Shown here: positions 9,043 to 17,761 of the stretch, piece after piece
How positions within the stretch are numbered: the first letter of the stretch is position 1
Layout: each line of letters begins with the position of its first letter
DNA from: Pseudomonas pergaminensis
GTDB taxonomy: Bacteria > Pseudomonadota > Gammaproteobacteria > Pseudomonadales > Pseudomonadaceae
Length of the DNA: 64,000 nucleotides
Reading direction: 5' to 3'
Assembly (NCBI RefSeq): GCF_024112395.2
Contig: NZ_CP078013.2
Coordinates: forward strand, 1,426,001 to 1,490,000
Made by a program: the position numbers and the translations under genes
Notes under the pieces: generated by a model
Databases searched by the model: none
What the model was told of the DNA's origin: nothing
What the model saw: only the letters and a program-made list of their open reading frames with translations

Positions 9043-9825
9043 TTACGCGGAAACGCGGGGGATCGTGTCGTCCGCACGCAGCGTGAAGATCTCGTAGCCG
9101 GTTTCGGTGACCAGCAGGGTGTGCTCCCACTGGGCCGAGAGCTTGCGATCCTTGGTGATCGCGGTCCAGCCGTCGCCCAGCACTTTGGTGTCGGCCTTGC
9201 CCTGGTTGATCATCGGCTCGATGGTGAAGGTCATGCCGGCCTTCAGTTCCATGCCGGTGCCGGCACGGCCGTAGTGCAGGATCTGCGGCTCTTCGTGGAA
9301 GACGGTGCCGATGCCGTGGCCGCAGAATTCGCGCACCACCGAAAAGCCGTTCTTTTCGGCGTGCTTCTGGATCACTTCACCGATGTCGCCCAGGCGGCAG
9401 CCAGGCTTGACGATTTCGATGGCCTTGTACATGCATTCCTGGGTCACCTGGGATAGGCGCTCGGCCCACACCGGCACGTTGCCGACGTGGAACATGCGGC
9501 TGGTATCGCCGAAGTAGCGGTCCTTGATCACGGTGACGTCGATGTTCAGGGTGTCGCCGTCCTTCAACGGCTTGTCACCCGGAATCCCGTGGCAGACCAC
9601 GTGGTTGACCGAGGTGCAGATCGACTTGGGGAAGCCCTTGTAGTTCAGCGGCGCAGGAATGGCGCCCTGCACGTTGACAATATAGTCGTGGCAGATCTGG
9701 TTGAGGGTTTCGGTGGTAACGCCGGGCTTGACGTGTTCGGCGATCATTTCCAGCACGTCGGCAGCCAGTTTGCCGGCGATGCGCATGCCAGCGATGTCTT
9801 CGGCGGTTTTCAAGCTAACGGTCAT
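9043..9825 (-). CDS. map: type I methionine aminopeptidase
   Basis: This 260-aa enzyme removes the initiator methionine from nascent proteins whose second residue is small. It has the pita-bread fold with the metal ligands in place: two Asp in the NIDVTVIKDRYFGDTSRMF segment, His in GHGIGTVFHEEP, Glu in FTIEPM, and Glu near the C-terminus (QWEHTLLVTE). No zinc-finger extension is present, consistent with the short bacterial type Ia class. It starts at ATG 9825 and is divergent from rpsB, with 387 bp between them. Confidence 0.97.
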   Translation of the reverse strand: MTVSLKTAEDIAGMRIAGKLAADVLEMIAEHVKPGVTTETLNQICHDYIVNVQGAIPAPLNYKGFPKSICTSVNHVVCHGIPGDKPLKDGDTLNIDVTVIKDRYFGDTSRMFHVGNVPVWAERLSQVTQECMYKAIEIVKPGCRLGDIGEVIQKHAEKNGFSVVREFCGHGIGTVFHEEPQILHYGRAGTGMELKAGMTFTIEPMINQGKADTKVLGDGWTAITKDRKLSAQWEHTLLVTETGYEIFTLRADDTIPRVSA

Positions 9826-10212
9826 ACAGGCTCTCTCTAGCGCGACGCGCTGAAATCAATACGGTTTACGGGCGTGCGACAAAAGGTTACAGAATTCGCA
9901 CAAGCCACAAAAAACGCGATTCTAACAGACGATGGCGTCAAATCATGAGCCTCTGATGATCGCTTCTCTCTATAAGGTAGGGCTATCTCGGCTCTATTCA
10001 AGGGGTTACACCAAAGCGTCCGGCTCCAAATGTGATTGCGTGTTCCGTTTTTGCCGATGCTGTGGTATAAAATGCGCCGCTTTCCGGGGATACCCCGCAA
10101 AGCTTAAATCCACACACGTGTCGACACGATGACCTGGGTGCCGGAGGCCTTGATGCCGCTGGTTGGTCATTGGGATACGTGGAGGCCAAACCCGACTTAT
10201 TAAGGAACTATC
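9826..10212 (+). promoter_or_regulatory. map/rpsB divergent region with rpsB promoter and leader
   Basis: This 387-bp stretch has no gene. A strong extended -10 (TGG-TATAAA; hexamer at 10066-10071) points toward rpsB and would give a leader of about 135 nt containing short GC-rich inverted repeats. In gammaproteobacteria the rpsB leader is a known target of ribosomal protein S2 feedback on rpsB-tsf. That function is inferred here from position and promoter form. The SD before rpsB is AAGGA (10202-10206). The left 200 bp must hold the map promoter, but no clear elements were picked out there. Confidence 0.55.
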
Positions 10213-10950
10213 ATGTCCCAAGTCAACATGCGCGATATGCTGAAGGCCGGTGTGCACTTCGGTCACCAGACCCGTTACTGGAACCCGAAAATGGGTAAAT
10301 ACATTTTCGGCGCGCGTAACAAGATCCACATTATCAACCTTGAAAAAACCCTGCCAATGTTCAACGAAGCGCTGACTTTCGTAGAGCGCCTGGCCCAGGG
10401 CAAAAACAAGATTCTGTTCGTCGGCACCAAGCGTTCCGCTGGCAAGATCGTTGCTGAAGAAGCAGCACGTTGCGGTTCGCCGTACGTCGATCACCGCTGG
10501 TTGGGCGGCATGCTGACCAACTTCAAAACCATCCGTGCTTCCATCAAGCGTCTGCGTGACCTTGAAGTGCAAGCCGAAGACGGTACTTTCGCCAAGCTGA
10601 CCAAGAAAGAAGCGCTGATGCGCTCCCGTGACCTGGAAAAGCTCGATCGTTCCCTGGGTGGTATCAAGGACATGGGCGGTCTGCCTGACGCACTGTTCGT
10701 TATCGACGTTGATCACGAGCGCATCGCGATCACCGAAGCCAACAAGCTGGGCATCCCGGTTATCGGCGTAGTCGATACCAACAGCAGCCCGGAAGGCGTT
10801 GACTACATCATCCCAGGCAACGATGACGCAATCCGCGCTATCCAGCTGTACATGGGTTCGATGGCTGACGCTGTAATCCGTGGTCGCAACCACGTTGCTG
10901 GTGGTACCGAGCAGTTCGTTGAAGAAGCTCCGGTAGCTGCCGCTGAGTAA
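10213..10950 (+). CDS. rpsB: 30S ribosomal protein S2
   Basis: This 245-aa small-subunit protein binds the 30S head/platform region and is needed for S1 assembly. It begins [27 protein letters not shown] and carries the signature blocks [31 protein letters not shown] and the late segment [17 protein letters not shown]. The alanine/glutamate-rich tail is usual for Pseudomonas. It is the first gene of the rpsB-tsf unit, with a strong intrinsic terminator between the two that would attenuate rather than separate expression. Confidence 0.99.
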   Translation: MSQVNMRDMLKAGVHFGHQTRYWNPKMGKYIFGARNKIHIINLEKTLPMFNEALTFVERLAQGKNKILFVGTKRSAGKIVAEEAARCGSPYVDHRWLGGMLTNFKTIRASIKRLRDLEVQAEDGTFAKLTKKEALMRSRDLEKLDRSLGGIKDMGGLPDALFVIDVDHERIAITEANKLGIPVIGVVDTNSSPEGVDYIIPGNDDAIRAIQLYMGSMADAVIRGRNHVAGGTEQFVEEAPVAAAE

Positions 10951-10978
10951 TTAGCGCCCTGGCGTTGACTCAGTAAGC

Positions 10979-11003
10979 AAAAAGGGGGCTTGGCCCCCTT
11001 TTT
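10979..11003 (+). terminator. intrinsic terminator between rpsB and tsf
   Basis: GGGGG/CCCCC stem flanked by A5 and T5. It lies 28 bp after the rpsB stop and probably sets the rpsB:tsf transcript ratio. Confidence 0.85.
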
Positions 11004-11141
11004 GCCACCTCGAAAACCATTTGTCGGCAGCGCAACTGCATCATCTGTAACGTGCAGCGGCCTACAAGGGTAATTCGGGAAGAATTGATCGCCCGTTTGA
11101 TCGGGTGGAATGGTTGAAAACCTATCCAAGAGGATTTTGAA

Positions 11142-12005
11142 ATGGCAGAGATTACTGCAGCGTTGGTCAAAGAACTGCGTGAGCGTACCGGCGAAGGCAT
11201 GATGGATTGCAAAAAGGCCTTGACCAAGGCCGGCGGCGACATCGAAAAAGCCATCGACGACATGCGTGCTTCCGGCGCCATCAAGGCTGCCAAGAAAGCA
11301 GGCAACGTAGCTGCTGAAGGCGCAATCGCTCTGAAAGAAGACGGTAAATCCGCCGTTCTGCTGGAAGTGAACTCGCAGACCGACTTCCTGGCTCTGCAGG
11401 ACGACTTCAAGGCATTCGTTGCTGCCAGCGTTGAAAAAGCATTCGCTGACAAGCTGACTACCGTTGAGCCTCTGATCGAAGCTCAAGAAGCTGCTCGCCT
11501 GGTACTGGTCGGCAAGGTTGGCGAAAACGTCAACATCCGTCGCCTGACTCGCGTTGAAGGTGATGTGGTTGGTGGTTACCTGCACGGCAACAAAATCGGC
11601 GTAGCTGTTGTTCTGAAAGGCGGCGACGTTGAGCTGGCCAAAGACATCGCTATGCACGTTGCTGCCAGCAACCCTGAGTTCCTGCTGCCTTCGGAAGTTT
11701 CTGACGAAGCGATCGAGCGTGAAAAAGCTGTGTTCCTGCAGCTGAACGAAGAAAAAATCAAAGGCAAGCCAGAAAACATTGTTGAGAACATGGTCAAAGG
11801 CCGTATCAGCAAGTTCCTGGCCGAAGCAAGCCTGGTTGAGCAGGCGTTCGTCAAGAACCCTGAAATCAAGGTTGGCGAACTGGCCAAGAAGGCCGGTGCT
11901 GAAATCGTTTCCTTCACCTACTACAAAGTAGGCGAAGGCATCGAGAAGCCGGTCGACAACTTTGCTGAAGAAGTTGCTGCCCAGCTGGCTGCCGCCAAGC
12001 AATAA
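11142..12005 (+). CDS. tsf: elongation factor Ts
   Basis: This 287-aa guanine-nucleotide exchange factor for EF-Tu is recognisable from the N-terminal UBA-like domain (VKELRERTGEGMMDCKKAL), the TDFLALQDDF motif that displaces the magnesium/nucleotide of EF-Tu, and the C-terminal dimerisation module. Length is standard. The SD is AGAGGA before the ATG. A 138-bp gap separates the rpsB terminator from this gene, so an additional promoter is possible. A terminator follows the stop codon. Confidence 0.99.
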   Translation: MAEITAALVKELRERTGEGMMDCKKALTKAGGDIEKAIDDMRASGAIKAAKKAGNVAAEGAIALKEDGKSAVLLEVNSQTDFLALQDDFKAFVAASVEKAFADKLTTVEPLIEAQEAARLVLVGKVGENVNIRRLTRVEGDVVGGYLHGNKIGVAVVLKGGDVELAKDIAMHVAASNPEFLLPSEVSDEAIEREKAVFLQLNEEKIKGKPENIVENMVKGRISKFLAEASLVEQAFVKNPEIKVGELAKKAGAEIVSFTYYKVGEGIEKPVDNFAEEVAAQLAAAKQ

Positions 12006-12027
12006 GACAGTTTTCAACTGTCGCCCG

Positions 12028-12062
12028 AAAGAGGCTGCCCGCTCACGCGCGCAGCCTCTTTT
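12028..12062 (+). terminator. intrinsic terminator downstream of tsf
   Basis: Stem GAGGCTG (12031-12037)/CAGCCTC (12052-12058) is followed by TTTTC. A small hairpin at 12006-12022 (GACAGTT/AACTGTC) precedes it. pyrH then begins a new unit 154 bp later. Confidence 0.8.
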
Positions 12063-12216
12063 CAAATGGGAAGGCTGATTTTAATTGGCTTCCCCTCGGA
12101 ACTGGCTTACAAAGCCGTGTTCCGATGGCGCTGTAGCAGCGTCCAGCTAGAGTGAACGCAAGCCGTAAACGGCTCGCCAAGAATTTTTAAAAAATACGCC
12201 GCAGGAGAGATTCGCA

Positions 12217-12960
12217 ATGGCTCAGCAGGGCAGTGGTTATCAGGCTCGCTATAAACGCATTCTACTCAAGCTTAGCGGCGAGGCCCTGATGGGCTCGGAA
12301 GAGTTCGGGATCGATCCCAAGGTGCTCGACCGCATGGCGCTGGAAGTCGGCCAACTGGTCGGTATCGGCGTACAGGTCGGCCTGGTGATCGGTGGCGGCA
12401 ACCTGTTCCGCGGCGCGGCACTGAGTGCGGCCGGTATGGATCGGGTCACCGGCGACCACATGGGCATGCTGGCCACTGTGATGAACGCCCTGGCCATGCG
12501 CGACGCCCTGGAGCGCGCCAATATCTCGGCTATCGTGATGTCGGCTATTTCCATGGTCGGCGTGACCGATCACTATGACCGCCGCAAGGCCATGCGCCAC
12601 CTGAACGCCAAGGAAGTGGTGATCTTCGCCGCTGGCACGGGTAACCCGTTCTTCACCACCGACTCGGCAGCGTGCCTGCGTGCTATCGAGATCGATGCCG
12701 ACGTGGTGCTCAAGGCCACCAAGGTAGACGGTGTGTACACCGCAGACCCATTCAAAGACCCGCATGCCGAGAAGTTCGATCATCTGACCTACGATGAAGT
12801 ACTGGATCGCAAGCTGGGCGTGATGGACCTGACGGCTATTTGCCTGTGCCGCGACCACAAGATGCCGCTGCGCGTATTTAACATGAACAAGCCCGGCGCC
12901 CTGCTGAATATCGTACACGGCGGCGCAGAAGGGACTCTGATCGAGGAAGGCCAACAATGA
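12217..12960 (+). CDS. pyrH: UMP kinase
   Basis: This 247-aa hexameric amino-acid-kinase-fold enzyme phosphorylates UMP to UDP, is activated by GTP and inhibited by UTP. Visible motifs are the phosphate loop KLSGEALMG near the N-terminus, [10 protein letters not shown], the [15 protein letters not shown] helix, and [26 protein letters not shown] in the ATP-binding half. It is the head gene of pyrH-frr; its stop overlaps the frr start by 4 bp (ATGA), indicating translational coupling. Confidence 0.98.
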   Translation: MAQQGSGYQARYKRILLKLSGEALMGSEEFGIDPKVLDRMALEVGQLVGIGVQVGLVIGGGNLFRGAALSAAGMDRVTGDHMGMLATVMNALAMRDALERANISAIVMSAISMVGVTDHYDRRKAMRHLNAKEVVIFAAGTGNPFFTTDSAACLRAIEIDADVVLKATKVDGVYTADPFKDPHAEKFDHLTYDEVLDRKLGVMDLTAICLCRDHKMPLRVFNMNKPGALLNIVHGGAEGTLIEEGQQ

Positions 12961-13514
12961 TCAACGAAATCAAGAAAGACGCCCAAGCGCGTATGCAGAA
13001 ATCCCTGGAGTCTCTGAGCCACGCATTCGGCCAGATTCGTACCGGCAAGGCGCACCCGAGCATCCTTGGCAGCGTGATGGTGCCTTACTACGGTGCCGAC
13101 ACCCCGCTGAGCAGTGTGGCCAACGTCACCGTTAAAGACTCGCGCACCCTGCAGGTCGTGGCTTTCGAGCGCAATATGCTGGCTGCTGTCGACAAGGCTA
13201 TCCAGAGCGCTGGCTTGAACCTCAACCCGACCAACCTGGGTGAGTTGCTGCTGATCTCCATGCCGGCCCTGACCGAGGAAACCCGCAAGGGCTTCACCAA
13301 GCAGGCACGCAGCGCTGCCGAAGATGCTCGTGTTGCTGTGCGCAACATCCGCCGCGATGCCTTGGGTGACCTGAAGAAGCTGGTCAAGGACAAGGAAATC
13401 AGCGAAGACGAAGAGCGTCGTGCCACTGCTGACATCGACAAGCTGACCAAGGATGCCGAGGCCCAGATCACCAAGGCCACGGAAGAAAAAGAAAAGGACC
13501 TGATGGCCGTATAA
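12957..13514 (+). CDS. frr: ribosome recycling factor
   Basis: This 185-aa tRNA-mimic protein splits post-termination ribosomes together with EF-G. It has the expected three-helix bundle ([20 protein letters not shown] ... C-terminal [13 protein letters not shown]) and the conserved [11 protein letters not shown] segment carrying the key arginine. It overlaps pyrH by 4 bp and is followed by uppS after 17 bp. Confidence 0.98.
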   Translation: MINEIKKDAQARMQKSLESLSHAFGQIRTGKAHPSILGSVMVPYYGADTPLSSVANVTVKDSRTLQVVAFERNMLAAVDKAIQSAGLNLNPTNLGELLLISMPALTEETRKGFTKQARSAAEDARVAVRNIRRDALGDLKKLVKDKEISEDEERRATADIDKLTKDAEAQITKATEEKEKDLMAV

Positions 13515-13531
13515 GGGGTCAGGACACCTTC

Positions 13532-14287
13532 ATGGAAAAGACCAAGCAGACTGTACCCTCTGTGGTGCCGCGCCATGTCGCGATCATCATGGATGGGAAT
13601 AATCGCTGGGCGAAGAAACGCTTTATGCCGGGTGTTGCCGGGCATAAAGCGGGTGTCGATGCGGTACGGGCTGTGATCGAGGTGTGTGCCGAGGCCAAGG
13701 TCGAAGTGTTGACCTTGTTTGCCTTCTCCAGTGAGAACTGGCAGCGGCCCGCCGAAGAAGTCAGTGCCTTGATGGACCTGTTCTTCAAGGCCCTGCGTCG
13801 TGAGGCCAAGCGCCTCAACGACAACAACATCAGCCTGCGCATCATTGGCGATCGCTCACGTTTCCATCCGGAGCTGCAAGCTGCCATGCGCGAAGCCGAG
13901 GCTATCACTGCTGGCGCAAACCGCTTTGTGCTGCAGATCGCAGCCAACTACGGTGGCCAGTGGGACATCGCCCAGGCCGCACAACGCCTGGCGCGTGAAG
14001 TACAGGCCGGTCATCTGCGGCCCGATGACATCACGCCCGAACTGCTTCAAACCTGCCTGGTCACCGGCGACCTGCCGTTGCCGGACCTGTGCATCCGTAC
14101 CGGTGGCGAGCACCGCATCAGCAATTTCCTGTTGTGGCAGTTGGCCTACACCGAGCTGTACTTCTCCGACCTGTTCTGGCCGGACTTCAAACACGATGCC
14201 ATGCGCAATGCGCTGGCCGATTTCGCTTCCCGTCAGCGTCGCTTCGGTAAAACGAGCGAGCAGATCGAAGCTGGAGCCCGGGTTTAA
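13532..14287 (+). CDS. uppS: undecaprenyl diphosphate synthase (cis-prenyltransferase)
   Basis: This 251-aa peripheral-membrane enzyme elongates farnesyl diphosphate with eight isopentenyl units to make the C55 carrier for murein and O-antigen. The catalytic Asp is in IIMDGNNRWAKKR. The FAFSSENWQRP motif and the C-terminal RTGGEHRISNFLLWQLAYTELYF / FWPDF block are intact. Its stop abuts the cdsA start with no gap, so the two are coupled. The isoprenoid precursor gene dxr lies two genes on, and ispD and ispF are elsewhere in the window. Confidence 0.98.
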   Translation: MEKTKQTVPSVVPRHVAIIMDGNNRWAKKRFMPGVAGHKAGVDAVRAVIEVCAEAKVEVLTLFAFSSENWQRPAEEVSALMDLFFKALRREAKRLNDNNISLRIIGDRSRFHPELQAAMREAEAITAGANRFVLQIAANYGGQWDIAQAAQRLAREVQAGHLRPDDITPELLQTCLVTGDLPLPDLCIRTGGEHRISNFLLWQLAYTELYFSDLFWPDFKHDAMRNALADFASRQRRFGKTSEQIEAGARV

Positions 14288-15094
14288 ATGCTTAAACAAC
14301 GAATCATCACAGCACTGATCCTGTTGCCGATCGCCTTGTGTGGGTTTTTCCTGCTCGACGGTTCCGGCTTTGCGCTGTTTATCGGCCTGGTCGTCACCCT
14401 CGGTGCCTGGGAATGGGCGCGCCTGGCGGGTTTCAGTGCCCAGTTGCCACGCGTGGTGTATGCCGCGGTCGTGGCTGCCCTGGCGTTTCTCCTGTACATC
14501 CTGCCGGACATTGCGCCGTGGGTGTTGGGGGCGGCGGTGCTGTGGTGGGCGCTGGCAACGTTCCTGGTGTTGACCTATCCGCGCACCAGCAGCCAATGGT
14601 CCAGTGTTGCCTGCAAGCTGGTGATCGGTTTGCTGATCCTGCTGCCGGCATGGCAAGGGCTGGTGGAGATCAAGCGTTATCCACTGGGTAACTGGCTGAT
14701 CCTGGCGGTCATGGTGCTGGTCTGGGGGGCTGATATCGGCGCCTACTTTTCCGGTCGGGCCTTCGGCAAGCGCAAGCTGGCGCCGGCGGTCAGTCCGGGC
14801 AAGAGCTGGGAAGGGGTCTATGGCGGGCTGGCGTTGACGCTGGTGATCGCGCTGGTCGTCGGTATCGTGCGTGGCTGGGCGGCGAAGGAGATTTTCCTGG
14901 CGCTGTTGGCCACGGCCATCGTCGTGTTCATTTCGGTGGTGGGTGACCTCACTGAAAGCATGTTCAAGCGCCAGGCCGGGATCAAGGACAGCAGTAACCT
15001 GCTGCCGGGTCATGGCGGTGTGCTGGACCGCATCGATAGCTTGACCGCAGCCATCCCGATCTTTGCTGTCCTGCTGTGGATGACTGCTTCGTGA
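14288..15094 (+). CDS. cdsA: phosphatidate cytidylyltransferase (CDP-diglyceride synthase)
   Basis: This 268-aa polytopic inner-membrane enzyme makes CDP-diacylglycerol from phosphatidate and CTP, the branch point of phospholipid synthesis. There are about eight hydrophobic helices, and the diagnostic C-terminal CDP-DAG synthase signature ([20 protein letters not shown] followed by [13 protein letters not shown]) is complete. It starts directly after the uppS stop and overlaps dxr by 4 bp at GTGA. Confidence 0.97.
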   Translation: MLKQRIITALILLPIALCGFFLLDGSGFALFIGLVVTLGAWEWARLAGFSAQLPRVVYAAVVAALAFLLYILPDIAPWVLGAAVLWWALATFLVLTYPRTSSQWSSVACKLVIGLLILLPAWQGLVEIKRYPLGNWLILAVMVLVWGADIGAYFSGRAFGKRKLAPAVSPGKSWEGVYGGLALTLVIALVVGIVRGWAAKEIFLALLATAIVVFISVVGDLTESMFKRQAGIKDSSNLLPGHGGVLDRIDSLTAAIPIFAVLLWMTAS

Positions 15095-16281
15095 GCCGCC
15101 TGCAACAAGTGACCGTGCTGGGGGCAACCGGCTCGGTGGGGCTGAGCACCCTGGACGTGATTGCGCGTCACCCTGATCGCTACCAGGTCTTCGCACTCAC
15201 CGGGTTTACCCGCCTGAGCGAACTGCTGGCCTTGTGCGTGCGCCATGCGCCGCGTTTCGCGGTGGTGCCAGAAGCCGCTGCGGCACGGGGGCTGCAGGAT
15301 GATCTGCGGGCTGCCGGGCTCGCGACTCAAGTATTGGTGGGCGAGGAGGGGTTGTGCCAGGTTTCGGCCGATGCCGAGGTAGACACTGTGGTCGCGGCTA
15401 TCGTAGGCGCTGCGGGTCTGCGTCCCACCCTGGCGGCCGTTGACGCTGGCAAGAAGATCCTGCTGGCCAATAAAGAAGCGCTGGTCATGTCCGGCGCACT
15501 CTTCATGCAGGCGGTGCGCAAAAGCGGCGCCGTGCTGTTGCCCCTCGACAGTGAACACAACGCGATCTTCCAGTGCATGCCCGGCGACTACGCGCGCGGC
15601 TTGAGCCAGGTGGGTGTGCGTCGAATCCTGCTGACCGCCTCGGGTGGTCCGTTCCGGCAAACACCACTGGATGAGCTGGAGCACGTATCGCCCGACCAGG
15701 CGTGCGCTCACCCGAACTGGTCCATGGGGCGCAAGATCTCCGTGGATTCGGCCAGTATGATGAACAAGGGCCTTGAGTTGATCGAGGCCTGCTGGCTGTT
15801 CGATGCACGCCCGGATCAGATCGAGGTGGTGATTCACCCGCAAAGTGTGATTCATTCCCTGGTCGACTACGTGGATGGTTCGGTCCTGGCGCAGTTGGGC
15901 AACCCCGATATGCGCACGCCGATTGCCAATGCGCTGGCCTGGCCGGAGCGGATTGATTCCGGCGTGGCGCCCCTGGACCTGTTCGCCGTGGCTCGCCTGG
16001 ATTTCGAGGCGCCGGACGAGCAGCGCTTTCCTTGCCTGCGCCTGGCGCGGCAAGCGGCCGAGGCGGGTAACAGCGCGCCGGCGATGCTGAATGCGGCCAA
16101 CGAAGTGGCCGTGGCGGCGTTTCTCGAACGGCGCATCCGCTTTCCGCAGATCGCGAGTATCATCGAGGACGTCCTGGCGCTCGAGCCGGTCGTGGCGGTG
16201 AGCGACCTGGGGGCGGTATTCGAGGCCGATGCCAAGGCTCGGGCCCTGGCGGAACAATGGTTGAACCGCAACGCGCGTTAG
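15091..16281 (+). CDS. dxr: 1-deoxy-D-xylulose 5-phosphate reductoisomerase
   Basis: This 396-aa NADPH-dependent enzyme makes 2-C-methyl-D-erythritol 4-phosphate, the first committed step of the MEP isoprenoid pathway. It shows the Rossmann loop [21 protein letters not shown], the metal/substrate segment [16 protein letters not shown] and [14 protein letters not shown]. The start is taken as GTG 15091 ([11 protein letters not shown]), which gives the family N-terminus and a 4-bp overlap with cdsA; the open frame has an earlier in-frame GTG at 15076. Also called ispC. Confidence 0.97.
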   Translation: MSRLQQVTVLGATGSVGLSTLDVIARHPDRYQVFALTGFTRLSELLALCVRHAPRFAVVPEAAAARGLQDDLRAAGLATQVLVGEEGLCQVSADAEVDTVVAAIVGAAGLRPTLAAVDAGKKILLANKEALVMSGALFMQAVRKSGAVLLPLDSEHNAIFQCMPGDYARGLSQVGVRRILLTASGGPFRQTPLDELEHVSPDQACAHPNWSMGRKISVDSASMMNKGLELIEACWLFDARPDQIEVVIHPQSVIHSLVDYVDGSVLAQLGNPDMRTPIANALAWPERIDSGVAPLDLFAVARLDFEAPDEQRFPCLRLARQAAEAGNSAPAMLNAANEVAVAAFLERRIRFPQIASIIEDVLALEPVVAVSDLGAVFEADAKARALAEQWLNRNAR

Positions 16282-16334
16282 TCTGCAGGCGGCTTTGAGC
16301 CTTCAGGCACTGGATTGGAATGCGGAGAAATTAG

Positions 16335-17687
16335 ATGAGTGCGCTTTACATGATTGTCGGCACCCTGGTTGCTCTGGGTGTGCTGGTTACCTTCCACGAA
16401 TTTGGCCACTTCTGGGTGGCGCGTCGTTGCGGCGTCAAGGTATTGCGCTTCTCCGTCGGTTTCGGCATGCCGCTGGTGCGCTGGCACGACCGCCGTGGCA
16501 CCGAGTTCGTGATTGCGGCCATCCCGTTGGGCGGCTACGTCAAGATGCTCGATGAGCGTGAAGGCGAAGTTCCGGCGGATCAGTTGGACCAGTCCTTCAA
16601 CCGCAAGACCGTTCGTCAGCGTATCGCCATTGTCGCTGCCGGCCCGATCGCCAATTTCCTGTTGGCGATGGTGTTCTTCTGGGTCCTGGCCATGTTGGGC
16701 AGCCAGCAGGTCCGTCCGGTGATCGGCGCGGTCGAGTCAGACAGTATTGCCGCCAAGGCCGGGCTGGTTGCCGGGCAAGAAATTGTTTCCATTGATGGCG
16801 AACCCACCACCGGTTGGGGCGCGGTCAATTTGCAGTTGGTGCGTCGCCTGGGTGAAAGCGGCATCGTCAATGTCGTGGTGCGCGAGCAGGATTCCACCAC
16901 CGAGACCCCGCGTGAACTGGCCCTCGACCATTGGCTCAAGGGCGCTGACGAGCCTGACCCGATCAAGTCCCTGGGCATACGTCCATGGCGTCCGGCCCTG
17001 CCACCGGTGCTTGCCGAGCTGGATCCGAAAGGTCCGGCCCAGGCCGCCGGCCTCAAGACCGGCGATCGCCTGTTGGCCCTCGATGGCCAGCCATTGGGTG
17101 ACTGGCAGCAGGTGGTCGATCTGGTTCGTGTACGGCCTGATACCAAAATTGTGCTGAAAGTTGAGCGCGACGGTGCTCAAATCGACGTCCCTGTGACCTT
17201 GTCGGTTCGTGGGGAAGCCAAGGCGGCCGGGGGTTACCTGGGTGCCGGGGTCAAAGGTGTCGACTGGCCGCCATCGATGGTGCGCGAGGTGAGCTACGGG
17301 CCGTTGGCGGCGATTGGCGAGGGTGCGAAACGCACTTGGACCATGAGCGTGCTGACCCTCGAATCCCTCAAGAAAATGTTGTTCGGCGAGCTCTCGGTAA
17401 AAAACTTGAGTGGACCGATAACCATTGCTAAAGTGGCGGGCGCTTCTGCCCAGTCGGGTGTCGCGGATTTCCTGAATTTCCTGGCTTATCTGAGTATTAG
17501 CCTGGGCGTTCTGAATTTGCTGCCCATTCCAGTATTGGATGGGGGGCATCTGTTGTTTTATCTGGTCGAGTGGGCGCGTGGTCGTCCCTTGTCGGATCGG
17601 GTGCAGGGTTGGGGGATACAGATCGGTATCAGTTTGGTGGTCGGGGTGATGTTATTAGCCTTGGTCAACGATCTGGGTCGACTGTAA
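16335..17687 (+). CDS. rseP: site-2 intramembrane zinc protease RseP
   Basis: This 450-aa inner-membrane protease cleaves the RseA/MucA anti-sigma factor after its first cut by DegS/AlgW and so releases AlgU (sigma-E). The first membrane helix contains the zinc motif FHEFGHFWVARRCG. Two tandem PDZ domains occupy roughly residues 115-310, and the third zinc ligand/LDG motif is in NLLPIPVLDGGHLL. It is encoded directly upstream of bamA, the outer-membrane assembly gene the stress pathway monitors. Confidence 0.97.
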   Translation: MSALYMIVGTLVALGVLVTFHEFGHFWVARRCGVKVLRFSVGFGMPLVRWHDRRGTEFVIAAIPLGGYVKMLDEREGEVPADQLDQSFNRKTVRQRIAIVAAGPIANFLLAMVFFWVLAMLGSQQVRPVIGAVESDSIAAKAGLVAGQEIVSIDGEPTTGWGAVNLQLVRRLGESGIVNVVVREQDSTTETPRELALDHWLKGADEPDPIKSLGIRPWRPALPPVLAELDPKGPAQAAGLKTGDRLLALDGQPLGDWQQVVDLVRVRPDTKIVLKVERDGAQIDVPVTLSVRGEAKAAGGYLGAGVKGVDWPPSMVREVSYGPLAAIGEGAKRTWTMSVLTLESLKKMLFGELSVKNLSGPITIAKVAGASAQSGVADFLNFLAYLSISLGVLNLLPIPVLDGGHLLFYLVEWARGRPLSDRVQGWGIQIGISLVVGVMLLALVNDLGRL

Positions 17688-17707
17688 CGCTTCGCTGAAT
17701 TGCGAAT

Positions 17708-17733
17708 CTGCCGCATTTTGCGGCAGTTTGTTT
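17708..17733 (+). terminator. hairpin between rseP and bamA
   Basis: CTGCCGC/GCGGCAG (7 bp, 5-nt loop) followed by TTTGTTTATT. Probably a partial intrinsic terminator that lowers read-through from rseP into bamA. Confidence 0.6.
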
Positions 17734-17761
17734 ATTGCCAGTTGGAATAAGAAAGGACTTC